Of a stretch of DNA of 64,000 nucleotides, positions 23,962-37,000 are shown one piece after another (positions within the stretch are counted from its first letter, which is position 1; each line of letters starts with the position of its first letter). Source of the DNA: Apis mellifera (taxonomy: Eukaryota > Arthropoda > Insecta > Hymenoptera > Apidae); contig NC_037648.1 in NCBI RefSeq assembly GCF_003254395.2, positions 2,273,868 to 2,337,867 on the forward strand, given 5' to 3'. The notes beneath the pieces are model-generated. The model saw only the letters and a program-made list of their open reading frames with translations. It was not told the DNA's origin and ran no database searches. The translations under genes and the position numbers were made by a program.

Positions 23962-25146
23962 ATGTATATAACAGACAACAGAGGTACCACTTTAATCGTC
24001 AAAATTTTGACGATTCTCTTCATCAATTGACTTCCAACACTTTTGATTACGATCCCAAATATATCAAAATGACGATCGAAGGAAAAAGTCTCACATTGGA
24101 AGATGGAGTTTTTGGAATGGCACTTAGTCCTGTGACGAACAATCTTTATTACAGTCCTCTCTCTTCTCATGGTTTGTATTATATTAACACGGAATCATTC
24201 ATGAAATCACAATATGGAAAAAATAACGTGCAATATAGTGGGTAAATATAAAAATAATTTTTTAAATTTTATGAAATAATCCACTGTTAAATAACCTGTT
24301 AATTTGAAACAATTTTGAAAAATTAATTTTAGAACAATTTTTTCAATTTGTGGCCCATTATGGCCAATATAATTTTAAATAATTTTTAATTGAAAATATT
24401 GAAATTGTTTTTTATGTACAGTTCACATTCTTGGATGAAACAAAGTAGAGAATATAGAATTCTATCTTTATTATATTATCATCTAAATATAAATTTAAAT
24501 TGCTAGTAGCTTTATAAATAAGTCTCAATTGATATTTTTATACATCATGATTAATGTTTTTTTTCCTCCACAACTGTGTTTCACAACTTGCACATTTTTT
24601 ATTAATTTCAGAGTTGAAGACATATACCCAATTATCCGCTAAAGTGTCGAAGAATGGCGTCCTCTTCTTTGGTTTTGTAGATAATTCAACTGTTGGCTGC
24701 TTGAACGAGCATCAACCAATTCAAAGACAAAGTATCGTTAGTAATTGCGGATATTTTTTAATCTTCTTTTCTTCATATATTTTCTTTCAATCATTATTAT
24801 TTAATGTTTTTTTTTCTATATAAGAAGAATACATGATGTTACTTATCCCAATTACTAAATAAAAAAGGAAATTATTTTAAAATTACAGGATATGGTCGCT
24901 CAAAATAAGAAGACACTTCAAATGATCATTAGTATGAAAATTTTAAAAGATTTGTAACAATGTGGCAAGATTAATAGGACTCAAAGCAATGAGTATATGT
25001 TGGTTTTAAGTAACAGAATACAGAAGATAGTAAACAATGATTTTAATTTCGACGAAGTAAACTTTCGAATTATGAGAGCAAATGTAAATAATTTAATAAA
25101 AAATACCCATTGTGCAGGTTCTGATATTCAGAATAACCGTCAATAA
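23962..25146 (+). pseudogene. mrjp pseudogene retaining exons 5-7 (mrjp-psi)
   Basis: Three mrjp exons are recognisable: exon 5 at 23962-24241, exon 6 at 24612-24736 and exon 7 at 24889-25146, with splice sites still in place. Exon 5 is 280 bp instead of 284; a 4-bp deletion after ATCGTC near 24000 shifts the frame. Exon 6 is 125 bp instead of 133, from deletions of about 5 and 3 bp. Exon 7 has an in-frame TAA at 24955-24957. Promoter, signal peptide and exons 1-4 are missing. Intron 6 is only 152 bp, so it has been cut too. The closest relatives by eye are mrjp5, mrjp6 and mrjp2. One mrjp pseudogene is known in this cluster and this is probably it. A poly(A)-like AATAAA remains at 25241-25246. 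Confidence 0.93.
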
Positions 25147-25246
25147 CAGTCAAATTCATCATTCTTCAAGATCACAAAATCTGTTAATTAATCTTTCCTC
25201 GATATAAATCAAATATTTTTCAAAATTTTGTTGTATTATAAATAAA

Positions 25247-27505
25247 TAAAGTAAATATCATTTTTGATATCTTTCATTTTTATTGCTTTACCTAAAAAAA
25301 TTAGAATAATATAGAAATTAACGTATACTTATTTATATTAGTTTAAATATCTTTTACATTATATTTAATATGAATAAGTGAATGTGAAGTAACAAGTTAA
25401 AGAGTTAAACAAAACAGTTTGAAAGCAGTAATTGATAAAGGGACATAAAAGAAAAAAAGAATTTCATATTACGTTTTTCTATAATCAATATTACACTTGT
25501 TCCAAATTTTATATAACAATTATTTAGAATAGCATTATTCCATTGGTTTCCAATGTTATTACAATATGTATTCCAATATTTTTATAATATGTTTGTTAAG
25601 ATTATCATTTTGAGCAAATATATTATTACATGAAGATACATTCTTTAATAATTAGCCAAACATATTCTGACAATTAATTATTTCTTCCTTGATTTAGCTT
25701 TATTAAGACAGAATAACATTTCATATGAGTAAAATAGAAATAAATTTTTATTCAATTTTCCTTTTATGTTATGTATTTTAATCTATCACCTATGAATCTT
25801 CTGTTAATAATATAACATTATAATGAGATATCATTTATTCTGTTGAAAATTATGTGTCGCAGAAGAATTGAGGAATTAAATATTAAATTGTTTATACCTT
25901 AATAAAATAAGCATTAACCAAATTTTATTTTGCTTTTGATCCTAAATCGATCCACAAATGTTTTAGATATTAGTATTATTTATATGTATGACAAGTTATT
26001 TATAGCAAATAAGATATATATTATGTTATAATTATTTATAACAATCTCGAGCATGTTCAATCCTAATCTGAAACATAACAAATTGAACGAAGAAAATTAA
26101 AAAAAAAAATGAAATTTGGAATTATGTAAAAACGACAGAACTCATAGAATTACAAGATGAAAACAACAATTTACGATATTAATAAATATGATGATAATTT
26201 TCACTTCAAAGATCAAAATACTTTACGAATTAAAAGGAGAATATCTTTATTAACAATAAATATGCTTCTTTTTATTTATTATATTTGCTATTATTAAAAT
26301 ATTATTTATAATAAAATATTATATTAGACATTTTATTTAAATAATCAACATTAACGTTAATTAACATTTAAATCATGAATTAAAAATTGTTTAATTTAAA
26401 AAATTTAAGTTAGTTTATTCTTTAAAGACATACATAAATTGATACGTTAAAAGTTTAATTAACACGTTTCTATCGGAATATCTTAAAAAATATATCTAAA
26501 AACAAATATTTCAGTTATATTAATTTGACATGATATGATAAAAATGTAAAAAAATATTAGAAATATTAATCAATTTTGTCAAATACAAATAAGTATCGTG
26601 AAAATTAATGTCATAAATATAGTTATAAGCGATAATAATATTAACGTCATCTGATATTTACTTAGCTATATTAACATATTTAATATATGTATAATTATAA
26701 TTACTAATATAATTATTTATTTACTTATTTTGAATTTCTTTAATTATTACTTTACTTTTCCTTTTCTATTTTTCAAATCTATTTTTCAAATTGTTATTTT
26801 TTTCTACAAACATAAGAAAACATATTTTGAACAATCTTCACATGAAAATTAAGTACATATTCTTATATTATGTATATGGAACATGTTAAATTTTACATAT
26901 TAAATTATCAACTATCAGCAAATGTTTGATAGGGAAGAAAAATAAAATTAAAATTATTATAAAATTATGAAATTTGAGAATGAATTGCAGAATATGGTTG
27001 CTAATAATAAGATTATTATTCATATTATTAATTTTACAGTCAAGATTTTCCAATTTTAATTCCGTATTTAACTCATCATATGTGAATATATATATATTGA
27101 TTTTGAATAAAAAATATTACAAAATATTAAATTTAATCTTAATTAAATCTTCATAATATGAATCCTTGAATTTTAAATGTCAATATAAACATGTCACATT
27201 AACATAGCACATTCTTCAGTTCTATCAGATCAATTCGCAAAAGAAGTCAACAAATTTTATAATTCGTATTTCCATTATGTATTCTTTGTATATGTACTAA
27301 CTTCGTTTAAATTTTTAAATAAATTCAATAAATAGATATTCAATAATTAATCTATTTTTAAAAAATTGCTCTTCATACTTTTTTTAGAACTAAATATTAT
27401 CTCGATTAATAGTTTTTTAGAACTCTGAAACTAAATAAACACACAAAAAAATAGAGGTGTGACAAAGCTGGCAAATAAAATTCCGTAAAACTTTTAGTTA
27501 AGCTG
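25247..27505. other. Pseudogene-mrjp2 intergenic DNA
   Basis: No gene is seen. A truncated 3' element near 25800-25880 keeps only the right end (ATGAGATATCATTTATTCTG...GCAGAAGAATTGAG). The far-upstream block that precedes mrjp promoters is recognisable around 26840-27130. Confidence 0.6.
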
Positions 27506-27512
27506 GCACCTT

Positions 27513-27680
27513 TAGGGAATATAAATTATAACCTGTCACATTCTAATCCTTTAAAATTTATCTAGAACAAGATAAACGAAAATTTTGAAAATTCAAAAAA
27601 AAATAATTGACTTTATCTCTGTGAAGTACATACCATTACCACCTATATATTGACCAACCGTTAGTCAAAATTCAACAGTT
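27513..27680 (+). promoter_or_regulatory. mrjp2 core promoter module
   Basis: The distal block is GGGAATATAAATTATAACC, identical to mrjp1 and mrjp7. The TATA box CTATATATT is at 27643-27651, then TTGACC...AGTCAA and ATTCAACAG near 27670. Exon 1 ends at 27748 before GTAAGTG. The 100 bp upstream is nearly identical to mrjp7 (shared GAGGTGTG, AAATTCCGTAAAA and TTTAGTTAAGCT). Confidence 0.75.
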
Positions 27681-27834
27681 CTTTTACAGTTCACTTACAT
27701 TCTGCCATCCCTTGAAATTGTCACTCGTAAAATATCTGCAGTATCTAAGTAAGTGTTTCCATATATCTTGATTATAATATTTATTTGCAATCTTTCATTT
27801 ATCTGACGAGAACAAAATATTTTATTTTAGAAAA

Positions 27835-30800
27835 ATGACAAGGTGGTTGTTCATGGTGGCATGCCTCGGCATAGCTTGTCAAGGCGCCATTGTTCGAGAA
27901 AATTCTCCAAGAAACTTGGAAAAATCATTGAACGTAATTCACGAATGGAAGTATTTTGATTATGACTTCGGTAGCGAAGAAAGAAGACAAGCTGCGATTC
28001 AATCTGGCGAATATGACCATACGAAAAATTATCCCTTCGACGTCGATCAATGGCGTGGTAAAATTTTCTTATTTTAAATTATTAATCCATTCCAATCGTC
28101 GAAACACTTAATATTCAATAATTTTCGTCGCTCATATTTCTTCATTTTTGAATAATTAAAAGGATATTCCACGTTTTGTATTTCTTGTTTAAGATAAGAC
28201 TTTTGTCACCATACTAAGATACGATGGTGTGCCTTCTACTTTGAACGTGATATCTGATAAAACTGGTAAGGGTGGACGACTTCTAAAACCATATCCTGAT
28301 TGGTCGTTTGCAGAGTTTAAAGATTGCTCTAAAATTGTGAGCGCTTTCAAAATTGCGGTAATTGAACATTTTTTTCTACAATCATCTTCACATTTAATTT
28401 TCCTCTTCAAAAGGAAAAAGAAGATTCATTTATCGTATGTTATTTAGATTGACAAATTCGACAGATTGTGGGTTTTGGATTCAGGTCTTGTCAATAGAAC
28501 TGTACCTGTATGTGCTCCAAAGTTGCACGTCTTTGATCTGAAAACCTCAAATCACCTTAAGCAAATCGAGATACCGCATGATATTGCCGTGAATGCCACC
28601 ACAGGAAAGGGAGGGCTAGTGTCTCTGGCTGTTCAAGCTATAGATCTTGCAAATACTTTAGTGAGTTTAAATTACAATTAAAATTTTAAATTAGTGATTT
28701 AGATTATATAAATTAGTGAATTAGATTAAAAAATTGAAATTTACAATATTATACTATTTCTTTTATATAAAAACAAAATGATTTTATAACTTTTTCTGAT
28801 ATTTTAGCAAAAAAATTGATACACATTAGATTTCTTTGTGTTTCCATCATTAATTTTTATAAAATTTTTAAAATAAATGTATTTTTGATATTGTATTTTA
28901 TATTTTATTTGAATCATTAATTAAACATATTTAAATATTTATAATTAATTTTATTATTATGATTATGATGGTGAGTTAATTTTAAAGAATAACTGAATGA
29001 TTTCAGAAGCTATTCTAGAAAAAATGATCTCCAAAAATGCATTCAGTGCAAAATTTATAAGACATACATTTAATAAAAGTTATAAAATCAAGGAAAAGTT
29101 AAAATCTATCGAATAATATTATTAATTATAATATTAAAAATTATAATGATATAATGATATATTATAATATATAATAATATAATGATATAATGATATAATG
29201 ATTAATAATATAACAGGTGTACATGGCAGACCATAAGGGTGATGCTTTAATCGTTTACCAAAATGCCGATGATTCCTTCCATCGATTGACTTCCAACACT
29301 TTCGACTACGATCCCAGATATGCCAAAATGACGATCGATGGAGAAAGTTTCACACTGAAAAATGGAATTTGTGGAATGGCTCTTAGTCCCGTGACGAACA
29401 ATCTTTATTACAGTCCTCTCGCTTCTCACGGTTTGTATTATGTTAACACGGCACCATTTATGAAATCACAATTTGGAGAAAATAACGTCCAATACCAAGG
29501 GTAAATATAAAAATAATTTCTTAAATTTTATGAAATAGAATAATGTTGAATAATGTGTTAATACGTTCGTGAAATTTTTTTATAAAATTGATTCAAGAAT
29601 AATAAAATCAACTTATCTATTCTTGCACAGCATTTTGCACATTCTTTATTAATTTCAGATCCGAAGATATTTTGAACACGCAATCATTGGCTAAAGCAGT
29701 ATCGAAAAATGGCGTCCTCTTCGTCGGACTTGTGGGTAATTCAGCTGTTGGCTGCTGGAACGAGCATCAATCACTTCAGAGACAAAATTTAGTTAGTAAT
29801 TTTTTATCGTTTCTTTTTTTCTTCACATTTTTTTGCCATTATATTTCTTTGGCTCATTTCTTCCTATCAGACACTATTATCACTATAATTAAACGTGAAT
29901 TTTCACATGAAAAGTATACGTCCACTGCTAGATTTGACAGAAACAGGAATCACGTGACATGCAAACTTGCTTTGCTGTAAGGTCACGTGATACATCTGTG
30001 TAGCACTAGTAGTGGGGATAATGTGATGACATATTCTTTTCGTGCAAGAATTCGCGAAGTACGGTATATAGTAATAGATAATGCAAGATTAAATTTTTTT
30101 TTAAATTTCTGAATATATTTTTTTCTCTTATATATTAATTATTAATAATTTAATAATTTTCGTTTTTATTTTTTATTATTTTTTTTCTTTTTATAAAATC
30201 TGTTTATTTTAAAATTTTTTAAAATTATATTTAAGATCTTTTAATCGGACAATCGAAATATAATTTTGAGTTAAAATTATACAAACTTTTAGTTAATTTA
30301 GTAGATGTTTCAATTTGATCAAGTTGATAGTTGGATTAAAAATTATTTAATATAAACGCAGTTTTCTTTGTAAACATACGTGAAAAATTTATAGTACGTT
30401 GAAAACACTTAATTAAATAATCGAATTTATGTTTTCAAAGCAACAAATGTTTTATATGATGAAATATAAATAAAAATGAAACTATTTCGAAATTACAGGA
30501 AATGGTCGCCCAAAATGACAGAACACTTCAAATGATCGCAGGTATGAAAATTAAGGAAGAGCTTCCACATTTCGTAGGAAGCAACAAACCTGTAAAGGAT
30601 GAATATATGTTAGTTTTAAGTAACAGAATGCAGAAAATAGTAAATGATGATTTTAATTTCGACGATGTAAACTTCCGAATTTTGGGTGCAAATGTAAAGG
30701 AATTAATAAGAAATACTCATTGCGTAAATAACAATCAGAATGATAACATTCAAAATACTAACAATCAGAATGATAACAATCAGAAGAATAACAAGAAGAA

Positions 30801-30840
30801 TGCTAACAATCAAAAGAATAACAATCAGAATGATAATTAA
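27835..30840 (+). CDS. mrjp2: Major royal jelly protein 2 (MRJP2)
   Basis: Coding exons are 27835-28057, 28194-28357, 28448-28660, 29217-29500, 29659-29791 and 30499-30840, giving 452 aa, the expected MRJP2 length. The signal peptide begins MTRWLFMVACLGIAC with mature AIVREN. A yellow/MRJP-type domain follows, and residues from about 415 form an Asn/Gln/Lys/Asp tail of NNQND-type repeats. It is a major royal jelly component. All splice sites are canonical. Intron 5 is short (29501-29658). Intron 2 and its flanks are identical to mrjp7 over 202 bp (28036-28237). Intron 6 holds a well-preserved CACGTG/GGGGATAAT element. A poly(A) signal is at 30966-30971. Confidence 0.98.
29945..30045 (+). repeat. 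CACGTG/GGGGATAAT dispersed element, mrjp2 intron 6 copy
   Basis: This is a full-looking copy: CACGTG at 29951-29956, TCACGTGA at 29983-29990, then GTAGTGGGGATAATGTGATG with the GGGGATAAT core at 30014-30022, and a right flank ending near CTTTTCGTGCAAGAATTCG. Confidence 0.7.
30727..30837 (+). repeat. mrjp2 Asn-rich tail repeats
   Basis: These are tandem imperfect units of AACAATCAGAATGATAAC type encoding NNQND/NNQKN, 37 residues up to the stop. The unit resembles the short QNNNQN tails of mrjp5 and mrjp6, so this is an expanded version of a shared tail. Confidence 0.85.
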
Positions 30841-30965
30841 GTTGGTCGTTTTTCAAAATTGCATTAAAATCAATTAATTATGATGTAAACTAAATATCTT
30901 TTGAAATATTTTCTCAATATAAACCAAATATTTTGTAAAAATCTTTTTAAATTATATTATAAATG

Positions 30966-30971
30966 AATAAA
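30966..30971 (+). terminator. mrjp2 poly(A) signal
   Basis: AATAAA lies 126 bp after the stop codon in the ATTATAAATGAATAAAAT context. Confidence 0.8.
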
Positions 30972-31267
30972 ATATTGTTTTTTGCATAATACTTTTTAAT
31001 TTTATTACCTTACTTTTAAAAATTATAATAATATAAAAATTAACATGTATTTATATTAATCGATATTTCTAATAAATATATTTAATATGAATGAGCGAAT
31101 GAATGTAGTGTATTGTGAAGTGATAGATACAATAATAAGAAATAAATAAAACAATTTGAAGAAAATGATTTATAATGAAACATCGAGTGTGGAAAAAAAA
31201 ATTGATTTAAAATAAAATTTTATTCGTAATTATTTATATAAAGATGCACAATTATTGATTTCATATC

Positions 31268-31640
31268 TAATTAAAAAACCTTCTTTGATAATCATTTCAA
31301 CATTAATATAATTGATAATTCATAATTGATAATTATTGCCCGAGTAGAATAGAAAGAAAATATTCGAGTTCTCTTTTATATTATGTATTTTAACCTTTCA
31401 TCACTAGTGATTGAGATTATATTCCCTATACGTCAATATTCCTTAATTAAAAAACCTAATTAATCTAATTAAAAAACCTTCTTTTACAATTATCTCAACA
31501 TCAATGTATAATTCATAATTGATAATTATTGCCCGAATAGAATAGAAAGAAAATATTCGAATTCTCTTTTATATCATGTATTTTAACCTTTCATCACTAG
31601 TGATTGAGATTATATTCCCTATACGTCAATATTCCCTATA
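31268..31640. repeat. Tandem duplication of about 190 bp
   Basis: Two direct copies start near 31268 and 31466 with TAATTAAAAAACCTTCTTT. Both run through GATAATTATTGCCCGA, TAGAATAGAAAGAAAATATT and CATCACTAGTGATTGAG to the shared end CCCTATACGTCAATATTCC. They differ at only a few positions, so the duplication is recent. The central ATCACTAGTGAT is itself palindromic. Confidence 0.85.
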
Positions 31641-31669
31641 CTATTAAAAGTCAAACCGAAGTCGAGTAT

Positions 31670-31730
31670 CGTCGTATCACGTGACGTGCCTCTTGTAATA
31701 GTAGTGGGGATAATATAACGTAACATTCTA
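31670..31730 (+). repeat. CACGTG/GGGGATAAT dispersed element, 3' copy after mrjp2
   Basis: TCACGTGA at 31677-31684 is followed by GTGCCTCTTGTAATAGTAG and GGGGATAAT at 31706-31714. The order and spacing match the intron 6 copies. Confidence 0.65.
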
Positions 31731-33776
31731 CTGTTCAAATTGTAAGGGAATTGAGTTAGCGATAGAGTGGATAGCATATTGAGAATAAGTAGAAAAATTA
31801 ATAGTTTCAAAATTATAAGCAATTTTGATTTGATTATTATTAAATATTGTTTCATACTTCCGTACCAAAGATTTAAAAAAAGAAAGAAGTTATTTACAAC
31901 GTATAATGATTAATTTTCCAACACATGATTATAATTATTCTTTTCATTTGTTATTGAATATTATTATTTATTAGAGCATTAATATAAGAAATGTTAATGT
32001 ATATTTATATTTTTAAAAAGTCGATTCTCTAATTCAATACAAATATAAAAGTTATTCATGGTTTATTTATTGAGCTATGACTAGTATTTCAATTTGCATT
32101 AAATGAAGATATATAAACAGAGCTCTATCTTTATCATACCTTTTCACTTTCTTTGTGTAATCGAACATTAAATTATTTATAACTTGATAAATAAACTTTG
32201 ATCGATACTTTTTTTATATTTCTTATTTCTTTTATATTCCTTTTGATCTCTAAATCGGTTTTTCAGAAATATATTAATTTAAATGTCTGTATAATACATA
32301 TGTACGCAACAAACATGACATTACAACAATTACAACAATTAATTTCGAACATTTTCCATTAAAATTCTGAATATAGTATATTTATGATCGATGAAGAAAA
32401 TTGTTTAAAAAAATATAAAATTTCGAATTGTATCGAATTGTATCGAAATACATCGAAATTCGCAGAATTACAAGATCAAAAGAACAATATACAATATAAA
32501 TAAATATGATGATAATTGATTTTTAATTTAGAAATTATTTCAAAGAGAGAATATCATTATTAATGATAAAAAAATTTTCTATGTTTCATTTTTTTTTTTT
32601 ATATTTGCTGTTATTAAAATATTATTTATCTTATTTATTTTTTTTTTTAATAATCTTACAATTCTTGCGTAGATAAATCATTTTATCGAAATAATCGATG
32701 TGAAATTAATTAATAATTAAATAATTAAAAGTTATTTCAACGTGATCAGTTCAATCAAAAATTACTTCATTTACTTTTTTGATTTAAAAAATTTATGTCC
32801 TTTTAAGGAGACATAAAAATTTATGCCTTGAGATTTAATTAATACATTTGCATCGCTATTTAGAAAAAAATATTTTACTTATTATTATTAATTTTATGCG
32901 ATTATTTTAATTATATGAAATAAAAATATAGAAAAAGATTAGAAATGTTAATCAAATTCGTCGAATACAGATAAGTATCGTGAAAATTAACTTTATTATT
33001 ATTATAAGTACAAGCGATAATAACAGTGTCGCATAATAATTAATTAGTAACATAGCCAATATACTTAACAAAATCATTTGTTTATTTATTTTTAAACTTT
33101 TTGAATATTTGTCACTTTTGCTTTTCTTTTGAAATAATCAAATTGTTAAATTTTTTTTACAAACATGAAAAAACATATTTTGATCATTTTCCATATGAAA
33201 ATTATATAATAACGTAATCTTGTTATAAATATATTAAATCATCGAATCGATTATAATATTAGAAAATATTTGATAAAAAGAAAGATAATAAATAAAATTA
33301 AAATAATCAGAAAATAATAAGACTCTTCAAATTATTAATGATTTAAAAGTCAAGATTTTCTAGTTTTCATTCCAGTTTCCATATTCATCATATCTGAATA
33401 TATGTTGATTTTAAATGACAAATATTAAAAAATATTAAATATTTGAATCTCGATAATACGAATTCTTGAATTTTAACTACGGATATAAACATATTAATAA
33501 AGTATATTTGTTCTATCAGATCAATTTGCAAAGGAAACTAACAAATTTTAAAATTTCTATTTCTGTTACATATTCTTTGTACATATACTAATTTTAGTTT
33601 TTAAATAAATTCAATATATAAATATAATTATTCTATTCCTTAAAAAATTATATTTTTTCCAAAACTATATATTATCGATTAATAGTTTTTTGTACAAAAC
33701 TAAACATATAAAAATAGAGGTGTGGCAAAGCTGATAAACAAAATTCCGTAAAATTTTTAGTTAAGCTAGCATTTTT

Positions 33777-33940
33777 AGGGAATATAAATTATAACCTGTC
33801 ACATTCTAATCCTTTAAAACTTATCTAGAACAAGATAAACGAAAATTTTGAAAATTCAGAAAAACAATTTACTTTATCACTGTGAAATACATACCATTAC
33901 CACCTATATATTGACCAACGTTAGCCAAAATTCAACAGTT
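33777..33940 (+). promoter_or_regulatory. mrjp7 core promoter module
   Basis: The distal block is GGGAATATAAATTATAACC. The TATA box CTATATATT is at 33904-33912, then TTGACC...AGCCAA (right arm broken) and ATTCAACAG near 33930. Exon 1 ends at 34006 before GTAAGT. Confidence 0.75.
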
Positions 33941-34089
33941 CCTATAGTTCACTTACATTCTGTCTTCCCTTAAAATAGTCACTCGTAAAATATCTGCAGT
34001 ATATAAGTAAGTTTCCATATATCTTGATTACAATATTTATTTGCAATCTTTCATTTATCTGACGAAACGAAATATTTTATTTTAGAAAA

Positions 34090-37000
34090 ATGACAAGGTG
34101 GTTGTTTATGATGGCATGCCTTGGCATAGCTTGTCAAGGCGCCATTCTTCGAGAAAATTCTGCAAGAAACTTGAAAAATTCGTTGAAAGTAATGCACGAA
34201 TGGAAATATATGGATTATGATTTCGGTAACGAAGAAAAAAGACAAGCTGCGATTCAATCTGGCGAATATGACCATACGAAAAATTATCCATTCGACGTCG
34301 ATCAATGGCGTGGTAAAATTTTCTTATTTTAAATTATTAATCCATTCCAATCGTCGAAACACTTAATATTCAATAATTTTCGTCGCTCATATTTCTTCAT
34401 TTTTGAATAATTAAAAGGATATTCCACGTTTTGTATTTCTTGTTTAAGATAAGACTTTTGTCACCATACTAAGATACGATGGTGTGCCTTCTTCTTTGAA
34501 CGTGATATCCGAGAAAACTGGCAACGGTGGACGACTTCTACAACCGTATCCTGATTGGTCGTGGACGAAGTATAAAGATTGCTCTGGAATCGTGAGCGCT
34601 TACAGTATTGCGGTAATTGAAACACTTTTTCTACGATTATCTTCAGAATTTTTATTTTAAAAGAAGAAAAATTCATTTGTATGTACGATGTTTAGATCGA
34701 CAAGTTCGACAGATTGTGGGTTTTGGACTCAGGTCTTGTCAATAATACTCAACCCATGTGTTTCCCAAAATTGCTTGTCTTTGATCTAAATAGCTCACAA
34801 TTGATCAAGCAAGTAGACATACCGCATGAAATTGCCGTAAATACCACCACAGAACAGGGAAGATTAAAATCTTTAGCTGTTCAAGCTATAAGTTCTGTGA
34901 ATACTCTGGTGAGTTTAAATTATAATTAAAATTTTAAATTAGACATGATAAAGTAGCAATATGATAAAAAATAAAATTCATAACTTTCAAAATAGTTTTT
35001 AAACTTAAGTCAAAGAATTAAAATATATAGTATTATATAATATTTATTTTCATTTTTATAAAAAAAAAATGATTTTGTACTTTTCTTTAATGTTTTAGCA
35101 AAAAGATCTGTCACGTTATATTAAATTTTCTTCTGAATCTTTAATTTTTGTAAATTTAAGAATATTTGCAAAAATTTTTTATGTTTTTTTTTTACTTGGA
35201 TCACTTAATTAATCATATTTAGATATTCACAATCACTTTTACTATTTTGATCAGGAAAATTAATTTTAAAGAACAATTGAATGACTGTTATTTAAAAAAC
35301 TATGTATTCTCCAGAAAAATAATCTTCAGAATCACATTCAGCTTAAGATTTATAAGAAATGTACTTATTGAAAGTTATAAAATTGGAAAGGAAAAATTGA
35401 AATATATCAAACAATATAATTAATTATAATATAAGTTATACCATGATATAAATACAACAGGTGTATATAGCAGATAACAAAGGTGATGGTTTAATCGTCT
35501 ACCAAAATTCCGACGATTCCTTCCATCGATTGACTTCCAACACTTTCAATTACGATCCCAGATATACCAAAATGACGGTTGAAGGTGAAAGTTTCACTGT
35601 GCAAGATGGAATTTATGGAATGGCACTTAGTCCCATGACAAACAATCTTTATTACAGTCCTCTCGCTTCTCGCGATTTGTATTATGTTAACACAAAACCA
35701 TTCATAAAATCAGAATATGGAGAAAATAAAGTCCAATATAATGGGTAAATATATAAAAAAAACAATTTTAATTTTATGAAATAATTTTCTATTAAATAGT
35801 ACGTACTTGCTTTTGATTAAGAAATCCAAAATATCCAAATTATATCTCCGTCATATTATCATCTTGCTTCTACCTGCAAATTTAAATTGTTTATAATTAT
35901 AATTTAATATATAAATTTCAATTTTTGTATATCAAAAATTTGTATTTGTATATCCAGTTTTTAGAATCGATGCTTTAGATATATTCTATATCTTGCATAT
36001 TTTTGCTTAATTCCACATGTTTTATTAATTTCAGAGTCCAAGATGTTTTCAACACTCAAACAACCGCTAAAGCAGTATCGAAAAATGGCATCCTTTTCTT
36101 CGGTCTCGTGAATAATACAGCTGTTGGTTGCTGGAACGAGCATCAAACACTTCAGAGAGAAAATACCGTTAGTAATTGCGAATATTTTTCTTATTATTTT
36201 CATATTTTCTCGATACATTTCTTTCAAAACTTACTATTAAACATGATTTTCCGTATGAAAAGAGTACATGTAGTTACATTATTCCATTTACTAGAGTTGA
36301 CAGAGATACATGTCACTTGATACGATGCAACGCTTATCTTTGATAAAAAGTCATATGATGTAGCAGTCATAGTGGGAATAACGTGACGTCACGTATTCAT
36401 TTTTATGCAGAAATTTCCAGTAACTGCAATGAGTGAGAGTAACTGTGAGTAGAAACGGTACTTGACAATTCTGCCTTCTATTGAAATGTTTCTCTTTTCA
36501 AATATGTAATACTATTAACATTTTTCCTTTTATATAAGTTAGTAATGCTTTTATTTGATTTTATTTATTTTTTTTTCTTCTTTTTTTCTATGAATTACTT
36601 GTTATTTTATTTCCTTCGTAAAACTATTATTCATATTAATTTTCTCTTCATCGAAATGTATGAATTTATTATTAGAATCGTGTAAATTTTTAATTAAATT
36701 AGTAAAAGATGTTTCAATTTAATTGATAATTAAATTATTCAACTCTTGAATGTGATTAAACTTTCTATAAACATACATGAGAACGTTTGATTAGTTACAT
36801 TGATAGCACTCAATTAAATAATCGAATGTTTAGTTAGAAACAGATAAATGAATAAAAATGAAATTATTTTGAAATTGCAGGATATAGTCGCCCAAAATGA
36901 AGAGACACTTCAAATGATCGTTGGTATGAAAATTAAGCAATTGCTCCCACATATCGTCATTATTGATATAGATAATATAATAAACGATGAATATATGTTA

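Larger units (their letters stand above)
30972..33770. other. mrjp2-mrjp7 intergenic DNA
   Basis: No gene is seen. The spacer holds a local tandem duplication (31268-31640), a CACGTG/GGGGATAAT element (31670-31730), the interspersed TTTGCATTAAATGAAG block near 32030-32210, and the far-upstream block around 33240-33430. Confidence 0.65.
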
